Source: Symbiodinium natans
Lineage: Eukaryota > Sar > Dinophyceae > Suessiales > Symbiodiniaceae
Length of the DNA stretch: 27,500 nt
Assembly (NCBI GenBank): GCA_905221605.1
Contig: CAJNDS010000001.1
Span: 2,632,525 to 2,660,024, forward strand
Reading direction: 5' to 3'
Under the pieces are notes generated by a model. The model did no database searches and was not told where the DNA came from. It worked only from the letters and a program-made list of their open reading frames with translations. Of the stretch, positions 17,492-26,039 are shown one piece after another. Position numbers and translations under genes: made by a program. Numbering within the stretch: position 1 is the first letter of the stretch; each line of letters begins with the position of its first letter.

Positions 17492-17576
17492 GCTCCTAAA
17501 CCCTAAACCCTAAGCCCTAAACCCTAAACCCTAAACCCTAAACCCTAAACCCTAAACCCTAAACCCTAAACCCCAA
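17492..17576 (-). repeat. CCCTAAA tract, about 11 units
   Basis: One CCCTAAG variant. Flanks CCCAAAGCTCC and CCCCAAGCTGCC are similar, but not enough to call a target duplication. Confidence 0.95.
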
Positions 17577-17669
17577 GCTGCCAAACCCCATGAAAAGCCT
17601 CTGGAAAGGAACCTTCCGGTGTTCCGACGACTTCTGCGTGGTGTACTCTGCATCCAGCAGAGGCCCTGT

Positions 17670-17730
17670 GTGTTTAGGGTTTAGGGTTTAGGGTTTAGGG
17701 TTTAGGGTTTAGGGTTTAGGGTTTAGGGTT
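17670..17730 (+). repeat. TTTAGGG tract, 8 units
   Basis: Clean units, ending 28 bp before the family A element at 17758. Confidence 0.95.
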
Positions 17731-17757
17731 CTTGGGGTATTCTATACTGGGTATCTT

Positions 17758-17894
17758 AGGGTAGTTACATGGGCCCTTAGTATGGTCACCCTTACCTTCC
17801 TTTAAAGGGTTCTGATGTATGGGCCCCTAATTTGTATGGGGTATATAAGGGGTACCCTTTAAGGGCCCATATTGAGGGACCATGTAACTACCCT
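17758..17894. mobile_element. MITE-like family A, uninterrupted reference copy
   Basis: The 137-bp element has ends AGGGTAGTTACATGG and CCATGTAACTACCCT, a perfect 15-bp inverted pair. Imperfect complementarity continues inward (GGGCCCTTAGTATGG versus CATATTGAGGGA). The interior holds CTTTAAAGGG, GATGTATGGGCCCC and GGTATATAAGGGGTACCC. No coding capacity. Other copies are at 4539, 5199, 14739, 22945 and 25018. No target duplication could be defined. Confidence 0.75.
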
Positions 17895-17999
17895 TGGGGG
17901 GGTAGTTGTTGACATGAGCTGTTCCCCACCAACGGTATGCTTCCCGCTAGGGACTCTCATCCCGTCCATCGCTCTGAAGGACCTATCGAAGAGCCCTGA

Positions 18000-18160
18000 A
18001 CCCTAAACCCTAAACCCGAAACCCTAAACCCGAAACCCGAAGCCCCGAACCTCACGGTTCAGTGGATCCCCCTGATCTTTTAGAGCAGAATCGAAGGGCC
18101 AACCCGGGTTAGGGTTTAGTGTTTAGTGTTTAGGGTTTAGGGTTTAGGGTTTGTAACCCG
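18000..18160. repeat. Short degenerate telomeric tracts
   Basis: CCCTAAA/CCCGAAA at 18000-18040 and TTTAGTG/TTTAGGG at about 18110-18151. Confidence 0.8.
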
Positions 18161-18549
18161 GATACCCTGAACCACACCTTGAGTGTTTAGCGTTCAGGGT
18201 TTAAAGGGTTCAGGGCCCCCTAAACCCAAACCCTTAAAGTCTTCTAAGTTGGGTTTAGGGTTCAGGGTGTGGAGTTCACTGCTTGGAAACCTCGGAAGAG
18301 CCTGTTCTGCGCGTGCCCTGCTTTTCTGTTGGATGAGCTCGCCAATCCACCTTCTCCACAACCGCTGGAGACCAACATGTCCAAGACAGGATTGCAGGTA
18401 CAGGGTTTAGGGCTCGTAGTTTAGGGTTTAGGGTTCGTAGTTAAGTGTTTAGGATTCAGGCTCAAGGATGGTTAGGGTTTAGGTTCTAGGCTTCGCAGAT
18501 TTTGCAAGTGGACCCTGCCCCAAATTGCTAAAGCAGAGGCCGCAGAACT

Positions 18550-18612
18550 TTTAGGGTTTAGGGTTTCGGGTTTCGGGTTTAGGGTTTAGGGTTTAGGGTT
18601 TAGGGTTTGGGG
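18550..18612 (+). repeat. TTTAGGG tract with TTTCGGG variants
   Basis: About nine units. The segment 18160-18545 to the left is mixed unique and degenerate G-rich sequence with no supported gene. Confidence 0.9.
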
Positions 18613-18642
18613 AGTACTGCATGTTGTTCATTTCCACGAACC

Positions 18643-18833
18643 CTACCTGAAGGCTTCTATCTAGGATTAGTTATGTAGGGCATGATCGTATACCCCTAAA
18701 CCCTAAACCCTAAACCCTAAACCCTAAACCCTAAACCCTAAACCCTAAACCCTAAACCCTAAACCCTAAACCCTAAACCCTAAACCCTAAACCCTAACCA
18801 CTACAAAGGTACCACATAGGAGCCTGTAGGTAG
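18643..18833. mobile_element. TIR element split by a long telomeric tract
   Basis: CTACCTGAAGGCTTCTAT (18643-18660) is matched in inverse by ATAGGAGCCTGTAGGTAG (18816-18833), 15 of 18. Between them are about 30 bp of unique left interior, the tract 18692-18798, and about 17 bp of right interior. Without the tract the element would be about 84 bp. Confidence 0.5.
18692..18798 (-). repeat. Perfect CCCTAAA tract, about 15 units
   Basis: Heptamers with almost no variants, lying within the TIR element. Confidence 0.95.
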
Positions 18834-18950
18834 ACCTCGGAACTGCAATCAGGAACCCTAAGCCCTAAGACCTGCGAGCCCCACCCCCAAGCCTTATACA
18901 TACATCTAGAAATATAGACATGTGTATAGAAAGATACAAGTGAAGATAGA

Positions 18951-19011
18951 AACCCTAAACCCTAAACCCTAAACCCTAAACCCTAAACCCTAAACCCTAA
19001 ACCCTAAACCC
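18951..19011 (-). repeat. CCCTAAA tract, 8 units
   Basis: Clean. Preceded by a short AT-rich piece with tandem ATAGA words (18898-18950). Confidence 0.95.
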
Positions 19012-19329
19012 TTGCTGACGCATCAGGCTACTACCTCCTCTACCGACAAGGTCTTCGGGATAAGGTCCATCGGAGTGCGGGTTTGGACTCGCAAGGGGCT
19101 TTCGGTTGTTTGGCGGGTGTAGGGTTTAGGGTTGAGGGTTAGGGTTCAGGGTTTAGGGGTCAGCGTTTTCAGGGTTTGAGGTTTATAAAGTTTAGGGTTT
19201 AGGGTTTAGCCAGCTTCTTGAGGCTCCCTGTTGCTAAGGTCCTCTTGTCGGGTTCCTGTCATCCCTTTAATCTAGGGCATCCAAAAAACAAGGACCATGA
19301 TGTAAATGACTGTTCGTATATGTACTATG

Positions 19330-19416
19330 TACCACTTGCGGTTCATATACCTGAGTAGGAAGTATAGTAGTATGGGGTATATAACCCCAATTTTAGGGTT
19401 CATTTCGTCCCCAAGG
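19330..19416 (+). mobile_element. MITE-like family B, right half
   Basis: ATAGTAGTATGGGGTATATAACCCC and the right end TTAGGGTTCATTTCGTCCCC (this last at about 19392-19411) match the complete copy at 22138. The left end is not recognisable. A CCCTAAA run begins 4 bp past the right end. Confidence 0.5.
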
Positions 19417-19550
19417 TTAACCCTAAACCCTAAACCCTACAGTGCCACGGCCTGATACACCCATAGAGTGGCCCATCGTCGGTCGCATCCTCTTCTTGGA
19501 ACGCACCCGCAACCACCAAACTCGACCAGAGCTGCCTTACAGGGGCACCT

Positions 19551-19770
19551 TTTTAGGGTTTAGGGTTTTAGGGTTTGGGGTTTTAGGGTTTAGGGTTTTA
19601 GGGTTTTAGGGTTTTAGGTTTTAGGGTTTTAGGGTTTTAGGGTTTTAGGGTTTTAGGGTTTTAGGGTCTTAGGGTTTTAGGGTTTTAGGGTTTTAGGGTT
19701 TTAGGGTTTTAGGGTTTTAGGGTTTTAGGGTTTTAGGGTTTTAGGGTTTTAGGGTTTTAGGGTTTAGGGT
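19551..19770 (+). repeat. Homogeneous octamer array TTTTAGGG
   Basis: After a mixed start, about 21 consecutive GGGTTTTA octamers (about 19596-19763) with only one variant (GGGTCTTA). It is the longest octamer array in the window and differs from the heptamer used elsewhere. Confidence 0.95.
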
Positions 19771-20019
19771 CTCGAACATCGGGTCCCGCGCACATGCGTC
19801 CCGCGAACACCTCCACCCCGCGCACTCCTGCTCACGCAGGCATACCAACATACCATCCGGCACCTCCAGTTTCGGGTTTAAGGCTTTAGGGTTTAGGGTT
19901 TAGGGTTTAGGGTTAAACCTCCCGGTTCTTCGCGTGGGATTAGAGGAGTCGGTTGCCTCGTGTCGCCTGATACGACCTTTGAAGGAACTACGTACTTAAG
20001 GACTGAGATTCCCTGATTC

Positions 20020-20342
20020 CCTACCCTCAAACCCTCAAACCCTCCCGAACCCGAAACCCTTAAACCCTCAACCCTAAACATTAACCCTAACCCTAAACTA
20101 ACCCTGACCCCTTGCCCCCCTAAACCCTAAACTAACCCTAACCCCTTATCTCCCCAAGCTAAACCCTAAACCCTGAACCCTGAACCCTGAACCCTGAACC
20201 CTGAACCCTGAGCCCTGAGCCCTAAACCCTAAACCCTAAACCCTAAACCCTAAACCCTAAACCCTAAACCCTAGCCCTAAACCCTAAACCCTAAACCCTA
20301 AACCCTAAACCCTAGCCCTAAACCCTAAACCCTAAACCCTTG
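20020..20342 (-). repeat. CCCTAAA tract with CCCTGAA block
   Basis: Degenerate CCCTCAAA at the left, six CCCTGAA units (about 20171-20210), then CCCTAAA interrupted twice by CCCTAG at the same relative place, suggesting duplication of a sub-block. Confidence 0.9.
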
Positions 20343-20417
20343 AACCCGACAGCCTGAACATGCAGGCCATAGCGCTTGCCAGCCCAGAGCCGGCCGAGGA
20401 GGCCCAGAGGGCCTTTT

Positions 20418-20640
20418 CAGGGTTTAGGGTTTAGGGTTTAGGGTTTAGGGATGTATGCGCATGGGCTAGAAGTTTTTTGTAAGGGGTCCGTAGAATAAGG
20501 TTTAGGGTTTAGGGTTTAGGGTTTAGGGTTTAGGGTTTAGGGTTTAGGGCTTAGGGCTTAGGGTTTAGGGTTTAGGGTTTAGGGCTTAGGGCTTAGGGTT
20601 TAGGGTTTAGGGTTCTTGGGGTTTAGGGTTTAGGGTTTGG
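20418..20640 (+). repeat. TTTAGGG tracts with repeated CTTAGGG pairs
   Basis: A short tract (20418-20450), a 50-bp spacer, then about 20 units in which the pair CTTAGGGCTTAGGG occurs twice, 42 bp apart. This is again a duplicated sub-block. Confidence 0.9.
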
Positions 20641-21160
20641 GATTCCAGCACTCCGCGAAGTGTCCCTTCTCTCGTCCTTTTAGGGTTCGTCCTCTTGTTT
20701 CCTCAAAGGGTCCATGCACCTCAATATTCCGCACTTGGGCCCTAAAGTCCCGAAACAGGAGGCACTTTTGGACCCTTCGGGGTTCTTTGAAGGTTTGGGG
20801 ACATTTCGGCCTCAGGATGCAAGATTTGAGGGTTCACTGAGCGCTTTAGGGGTGTAGGGTTGAAGGTTTGCAGGCTTCATGGGCGTCTTGGACTTAGGGA
20901 TTGCGGCGGGGCAGGAGTATACGTAAGGTTTGTGGGGTTGTTTAGGATTTATTTCTTAAGGGTGTTAGCAGCTACTGATACTTTCTACTACCGACCCTGG
21001 AAGGAATCCTAAACCCTAAACCAGGCGGCCGCCTACTCCCGCACCCGAACCCCTCAGGGTGGGGTCACAATGGGTTAGGGTTAAGGGCCGTTTAGGGTTT
21101 GATTAGGGCTTCGGGCTTGGGGTTTAGGGCCCGAATCCGGAGTTCCGAATTAATGTAGCA
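20641..21160. other. Unique and degenerate sequence, no gene supported
   Basis: A 67-codon plus frame (20637-20840) starts in a telomeric tract and has no motif. Loosely G-rich words follow. Confidence 0.4.
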
Positions 21161-21304
21161 TTTCGGGCTTCAGGGCTGTAGGGTTGCGGTTTAGGGCGAG
21201 AGCATGCCACTGGTAGAACCACAAAACGAACTTGCTTATTTCAAAACGTCTAGGGGGGGTGCCATCCGGGACCCCCCGGGCTATTTCCCGGTAGCTCCAG
21301 AGCT

Positions 21305-21391
21305 GGGTGTCCCGGTGGCACGGAGTGTGCCCGGGGGCTCCCGTGCCACCGGGGCACCCTCCGTGGGCGCACCAGTGCCGTGGCGCTGGTG
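21305..21391. other. Pair of strong GC-rich hairpins
   Basis: GGGTGTCCCGGTGGCACGG (21305-21323) pairs with CCGTGCCACCGGGGCACCC (21341-21359), 18 of 19, loop 17. Ten bases on, CACCAGTGCC (21370) pairs with GGCGCTGGTG (21382), 9 of 10. Function unknown: it could be a foldback element or a structured RNA. Confidence 0.7.
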
Positions 21392-21454
21392 GGTCCCGCG
21401 GGGAGGGGGGGGCAGTTTCATTCATGGGCTGTGGTGGTTTACCCTTGCAGTGGG

Positions 21455-21508
21455 CCCTAAACCCTAAACCTTAAACCCTGAGCCCTAAACCCCAAACCTT
21501 AAACCCAA
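21455..21508 (-). repeat. Degenerate CCCTAAA tract
   Basis: Six or seven worn units immediately before the coding-like frame at 21518. Confidence 0.85.
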
Positions 21509-21517
21509 AAAAACCTG

Positions 21518-22000
21518 AACGGCAAATGGGCTATCCCACGCTTGTGCGCCAAAGCGGTTGAACCTGAGTGGATTAAACAGGTGCCCATGGTTCGTTTGAA
21601 CCCACACGCCGTAATGACAGAATTTACATGTATTGCGTAGAAACCATTATCTGAATGGGTCAGAACGAATGCTGCACAAATAAGAGCTGCACTGCCCGGT
21701 GTCAAGTGGCGTTTCATGGCTGCCCAAAAAAGAATTGGTGTTTGCAGAACAGCCCTGCTCAACTTTCACAGAGCACAAATTCTTCAAGACAAATTTAGAC
21801 AGCATATCATTCAACCACAATGGAGTATGTGCTTCACCTGCTTTCACTGTCAAAAAAGAATCCATTCCACCACTGACCCGCGCAATCTGCACCTTTCCTG
21901 TTCATTGGCGGCAGATCTTTCAGATGCCACCCTCCAGCTATGGCTTGACCAGTATCATTCGATGAGTCTACAAGTACAAAGCATACTTGACAGACTATAA
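21518..22000 (+). pseudogene. Unrecognised coding-like fragment with one stop
   Basis: One plus frame runs from the telomeric tract to a TAA at 21998-22000. A single in-frame TAG (21638-21640) interrupts it. It reads GKWAIPRLCAKAVEPEW, then MVRLNPHAVMTEF, the stop, then KPLSEWVRTNAAQIRAALPG, ALLNFHRAQILQDKF, CFTCFHCQKRIH and LQLWLDQYHSM. The amphipathic, basic text and the Cys/His cluster look protein-like, and the cluster might bind zinc. I do not recognise the family. An ATG follows the stop at 21716, leaving 94 residues. The 5' side is cut off by the repeat tract. Minus frames over the same bases are also open but look less protein-like. Confidence 0.35.
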
Positions 22001-22137
22001 ATTAGTGCACCTGTCGCTAATGCTCCACTTTCGCCGAACCGACTTCATCAGTCCGCATTCCCTAAACCCCAAACCCGGCTTAGATTTCCATAGGCCTTAC
22101 AGAGAAGCCTTACATGGCTTGCAGAAACTACCCCTGA

Positions 22138-22260
22138 CCTTGGGGACGAAATGAACCCCTAAAAGAGTTTATGGTCCGTGTACCTGAATACGGAATACGG
22201 ATTATAAGTAGTATAGGGGTATATGACCCCAATTTTCGGGTTCATGTCGTCCCCCCAAGG
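22138..22260 (+). mobile_element. MITE-like family B, complete copy
   Basis: CCTTGGGGACGAAATGAACC at the left is the inverse of GGGTTCATGTCGTCCCCCCAAGG at the right (the last 20 bases shown begin at 22241). The 123-bp interior has TTATGGTCCG, GTACCTGAATACGG and AGTAGTATAGGGGTATATGACCCC. Related copies are at 12157 (reverse), 19330 and 24690. Confidence 0.65.
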
Positions 22261-22365
22261 GAGCAGGGGGCTTGAGCCAAACGAGCAATCTTAAACAGCC
22301 TGTCCTGGTAAGGCGCCGGTGTCGCACGTAGGCGCGTGGCTTCAGGGTTTGGGGCCGAAACCCTA

Positions 22366-22470
22366 AACCCTCAACCCCAAGCCCCAAACCCCAAACCCCA
22401 AACCTCAAACCCAAATCCCAAACCCCAAACCCCAAACCCCATACCCCAAACCCTAAGCCCTAAGCCCTCA
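22366..22470 (-). repeat. Degenerate CCCCAAA tract
   Basis: CCCCAAA dominates rather than CCCTAAA. Open frames here (PKPQTPNP text) are repeat artefacts. Confidence 0.8.
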
Positions 22471-22569
22471 GTCCTAAGCCCCAAACCCAAGCCCGGATGC
22501 GCAGCCCTATGCCCCGAGGCTGGCCCGACACCCTGAGTAGCCTGGAGCCTTTCCTTAAACGGGCTTTAG

Positions 22570-22840
22570 GAATCAGGGTTTAGGGTTTAGAGTTTAGGGT
22601 TGAGGGTTTAGGGTTTGGGGTTTGGGGTTGGGGTTTATATTTCGGTTTGTAGGATGTATATTCTGGTTCAGGGTTTCTGTTCCAGTTTGGGGTTATACTA
22701 CGGTTTAGGGTTTATATTGGGGTTTCTGTTATGGTTTAGGGTTCAGATTACAGTTCATAGGGCTTGTATTGGGGTTTAGGGTTTAGGGCTTAGGGTGTAG
22801 GGTTTTGGGTTCAGGGTTAGGGTTAGGGTTTGGTCTAAGG
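22570..22840 (+). repeat. Degenerate TTTAGGG tract with TATATT-containing longer units
   Basis: Telomere-like words alternate with GGTTTATATT, GGTTTCTGTT and CAGATTACAG, giving a loose longer periodicity (22636-22770). Confidence 0.75.
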
Positions 22841-22944
22841 CACGGTAGTCTAGTGGGACTCCACATTACTTTCCGTTGTAATCATGGGTTATTGGGCACC
22901 CTTTCTATTTCTACGTTAATTACTCTTGGGTCTGGCCGGATCTT

Positions 22945-23172
22945 AGGGTATGGGCCCTAAACCCTAAACCCTAAACCCTAAACCCTAAACCCTAAACCCT
23001 AAACCCTAAACCCTAAACCCTAAACCCTAAACCCTAACCCCTAAACCCTAAACCCTAAACCCAAAGGGACCCGATGTATACCCCGTTTATGCCCTACACA
23101 GCGCAAGGGCCCATACTTCAGGGCCCTTTCGAGGTGGTAAGGGGCCAGATTGAGGGCCCACATGACTACCCT
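22945..23172. mobile_element. Family A copy interrupted by a telomeric tract
   Basis: AGGGTATGGGCCC (22945-22957) leads straight into CCCTAAA units. After the tract, AAAGGGACCCGATGTATACCCC resumes the family interior (first 20 bases from 23063), and GAGGGCCCACATGACTACCCT is the right end. Relative to the copy at 17758, about 35 bp are missing at the join. Confidence 0.5.
22958..23062 (-). repeat. CCCTAAA tract, about 15 units
   Basis: Perfect apart from one CCCCTAAA/CCCTAA irregularity near 23038. Confidence 0.95.
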
Positions 23173-23185
23173 TAGACTAGAGCTA

Positions 23186-23398
23186 GGTTTCCGGTTTAGG
23201 GTTTAGGGCTAGGGTTTAGGGTTGAGGGTTGAGGGTTTAGGGTTCCCTGTGCCGAGGATCCCGAAGTCCTTATCCGCAGAAGTTTGCTGCATCAGGCTTT
23301 GATCCTTGGGTTTAGGGTTTAGGGTTTAGGGTTAGGGTTTAGGGTTTAGGGTTTTGAGTTTAGGGTTTAGGGTTTAGGGTTCAGGGTTTAGGGTTTAG
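23186..23398 (+). repeat. TTTAGGG tracts (about 23196-23244 and 23308-23398)
   Basis: Both contain hexamer TTAGGG slips as well as heptamers. Confidence 0.9.
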
Positions 23399-23489
23399 TA
23401 CTCAATCCTGTGCAGCCTTTTACTTCGACACGATACCGAGCCCACCGCTACCCCCGAGCCCTGCAAAATGTCCTAAACCCTCAGACCCC

Positions 23490-23567
23490 CTAAACCCTAA
23501 ACCCTAAACCCCAAACCCTAAACCCTAAACCCTAAACCCTAAACCCTAGACCCTAAACCCTAAACCC
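23490..23567 (-). repeat. CCCTAAA tract
   Basis: About ten units with single CCCCAAA and CCCTAGA variants. Confidence 0.95.
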
Positions 23568-23639
23568 AACAGCAGGAACGGCGCAGTCGCAGGACGAGGA
23601 CACATGGGGAGCAGCCCAGACGTGTGCGGGTCGAGGGCT

Positions 23640-24240
23640 TCGCGGCTCTAGGGCTTTAGGGTGGAGGGTTTAGGGTTTAAGGTTGAGGGCTTAGGGTTTA
23701 GGGTTTAGGGGTTGGAGGTTAGGTGCCAGGGTTTAAAACTTAGGTTTACGGGGGGTTTAGGGGTTTAGGGTTCCGGGTTTTGACGTTTCGGGTTAAAGTT
23801 AAGGGTTATGGGTGGGTGACCGGGGTTCAGGGTATATAGGTCTTTAGGGTGATAGCGTGTAAGCTTAGGGCTTAAAGTGTAAAACTCGATGCTGTTTGCT
23901 TGAGGGCCTTTGTTTATGGGAATCGAAGGGTCTTGCATGCGTAGAGATGGTGTAACCCAAGGCTTCCGACAGCTGCCTGAGTGTGTAATCCCCCCCAAAC
24001 ATCAAGGGATTAAGACTCGCATGCCTAAGGCTGTACCCACGAATCTTCCCCTGACTTCCTATGCGCTTGATACGGCCCTCATATTCCCTTAGGAATCTTT
24101 AAAAAAAGGGTCCCCAAACCCAAGAGTACATTCTTAGGGGTCCAAGGCGGAGTCCCTTGAAAATAACCTGCCCGTGGGGACAGGGCTAGCCTTTGGCCCC
24201 CGAAACTCCCTAAACCCTAGCCCCTAGCCCTAAACCCTAA
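23640..24240. other. Degenerate G-rich then unique sequence, no gene
   Basis: Worn TTTAGGG words continue to about 23870. 23880-24190 is unique with short open frames and no motif. A short CCCTAGCCCTAAA piece lies at about 24210-24245. Confidence 0.45.
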
Positions 24241-24381
24241 ACCTTCCCTCCATGGGGCACCCCCCAAGAATCGAAAAAACCATAGAAGACACCTCACCGC
24301 TGGCTTCAGGACATTGCTCGGGCAATAGTCTCCGCTGCCGACGCAAACGATGCAGAGCAGGCCGCCTGCTTCGTTGGATGT

Positions 24382-24421
24382 GAGGGTTTAGGGTTTAGGG
24401 TTTAGGGTTTAGGGTTTAGGG
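24382..24421 (+). repeat. TTTAGGG tract, 5 units
   Basis: Clean. To the right, 24430-24640 is unique and includes the perfect palindrome CCTTTCGTCCGAAAGG apart from its centre. Confidence 0.95.
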
Positions 24422-24689
24422 TGTTCCCTGTTTGCACCCTGAATAAAGTCCTCGGTATGATTCTGTGAACCCTTATAATTATAGGGTGAATTGTACATTA
24501 TGTACTCCGGACATATATGCCTTTCATAACAGGGCTCCTTGCAAAGCCATGGACCAGAAACCCCTTTAAGTGTTCCTTTCGTCCGAAAGGTAGTTTTAAG
24601 TGGGCTCTTGGGCAAGATCCTGGGCACTAGCTTTGTCGCAGTGGTGACGCGGTTTAGCGTTGAGGTTTGAGATACTTTTATAGTAGGTT

Positions 24690-24750
24690 AAAACGGGTTC
24701 TAGTATAGGGTATATGACCCCCAATTATGGGGTTCATGTAGTCCCGAAGG
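24690..24750 (+). mobile_element. MITE-like family B, right end only
   Basis: TCTAGTATAGGGTATATGACC and GGGGTTCATGTAGTCCCGAAGG match the family B right half (20 bases of each match, starting at about 24698 and 24729). The left half is absent or unrecognisable. Confidence 0.5.
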
Positions 24751-24887
24751 TATATTGGCCTTGCAAACACCGATCTCGCTTATACCACAGTTTGGAGGTT
24801 GGGGGCTTACCTGCAACTCGACTTGCCTCATTGACCTCAGCTTTGTAGTACTGAGTTTATGGTTTAGGGTTTTGGGTTTAGGTTTGG

Positions 24888-24968
24888 GAATACTTGGGCC
24901 TCAAAGCACCTCCTATTTAGGGACCTTGGGGCCCAAGCACAGAATAATAAGGTGCATGGGCCCTTAGG
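24888..24968. mobile_element. TIR family D copy, left end replaced by telomeric repeat
   Basis: AATACTTGGGCCTCAAAG, GGGGCCCAAGCAC and GGTGCATGGGCCCTTAGGG parallel the element at 11782-11892. The left outer arm is missing, and degenerate TTTAGGG (24862-24887) stands in its place. Confidence 0.4.
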
Positions 24969-25017
24969 GTTATCTATGGAGAAGCTTTATAGGGTGAGCC
25001 GTGTCGCCATGTGTCTA

Positions 25018-25169
25018 AGGGCAGGTTACATGGGCCCTTAACATGGTCCCGTACCGTGTTTAAATTAAAGGGTTGTGAAGTATTGGCCCTTGGATCGTAT
25101 GGGGTACATAAGGGGCACATACGGGGTTCCCTTTTGAGAGCCCATACTAAGGGAGCGTGGAACTACCCT
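25018..25169. mobile_element. MITE-like family A, uninterrupted copy
   Basis: AGGGCAGGTTACATGGGCCC and GGGAGCGTGGAACTACCCT form the ends. The interior has GGTCCCGTACC, TTAAAGGGTTGTGAAGTAT and GGGGTACATAAGGGGCAC. It lacks a telomeric tract and serves with 17758 as the reference arrangement. A small CCCTAAA run starts 17 bp beyond its right end. Confidence 0.65.
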
Positions 25170-25316
25170 AAGCCCTATAAGCCCTAAACCCTAAACCCTG
25201 AACCCTAACATAAGGGGTCCTATTTTAAGCGTGTTTCACCAGGACGTCAAGGTGTGTACGGGGGATGTGCCGGAGTGGATCCTTACGATGACTGCTGCAA
25301 AATTTCACATTGTCAG

Positions 25317-25337
25317 CAGGGTTTAGGGTTTAGGGTT
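25317..25337 (+). repeat. Last telomeric tract, under 3 units
   Basis: AGGGTTTAGGGTTTAGGGTT. No further tract occurs to the right in the window. Confidence 0.85.
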
Positions 25338-25588
25338 ATGGTCCCTTCTTCGGGTACGCTGAATACGAGGGGCCGCCTTTGACTAACTGTGTTAGAGAAC
25401 TCGCTACATGAACCCTTTCAGCTGTACCTCTACTCACTCCTAACACTCCTGCGCGCTGTCAACCCCTATAAACCCGAAATTACAACCCGAAGATTAAAGC
25501 TATAAACTGGGGTGTTTATAATGGCAATCATCAGAATCATCTAAACAGCACACAAGAAAAGTAATAACAGTAGCAAGAGTAATAGTAA

Positions 25589-25591
25589 TGC

Positions 25592-25624
<33 letters not shown>

Positions 25625-25790
25625 TCACCCCCCCCCCCCCTACGACAGACCCCGGAAGCGAAAAAAAGGCTACGGACAGCATAGCTGCACACAGCAGCCA
25701 GACACGTTAACAAACAATAGATATATACATATATATATATGTGTGTATATCTATATGTGGTACCTCCCCCCCCCAAAAAAAAAAAACACG
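25589..25790. repeat. Microsatellites: TA runs, poly-C, poly-A
   Basis: (TA)n at about 25592-25622, a C run at 25627-25640, a second TA/TG-rich stretch at 25720-25758, then C8 and A12. The minus frame over it is low-complexity. Confidence 0.9.
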
Positions 25791-25799
25791 TCTCCATAT

Positions 25800-26039
25800 G
25801 CTCTTCCCGAAAGTCCGACAGATCGGCCTGCCAGTTTGGTCATGGTAGGGTTTTACTAATTCATTAAATGTTTACTCAACTTCAGAGATTTGTCTACCGT
25901 AATTGATTTCAAACACTTTCGTTAACTTCGTTGATTCCAAAAAGCTTAATTCACATAATTTGATCCACTCAGCAATTGCTCGAGCGAGTGCTCAAACAGA
26001 AGTGACCTGAACAATTTGCTGGACATCGTGGATTGCTAT
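25800..26039. other. AT-rich unique sequence, no gene
   Basis: A transition from the microsatellite zone to the 21-bp array. Nothing recognisable. Confidence 0.5.

Noticed and set aside
21204-21467. GC-rich 87-codon plus frame
   Set aside because: Its openness follows from GC-rich hairpin sequence, and the product is Pro/Gly/Val low complexity.
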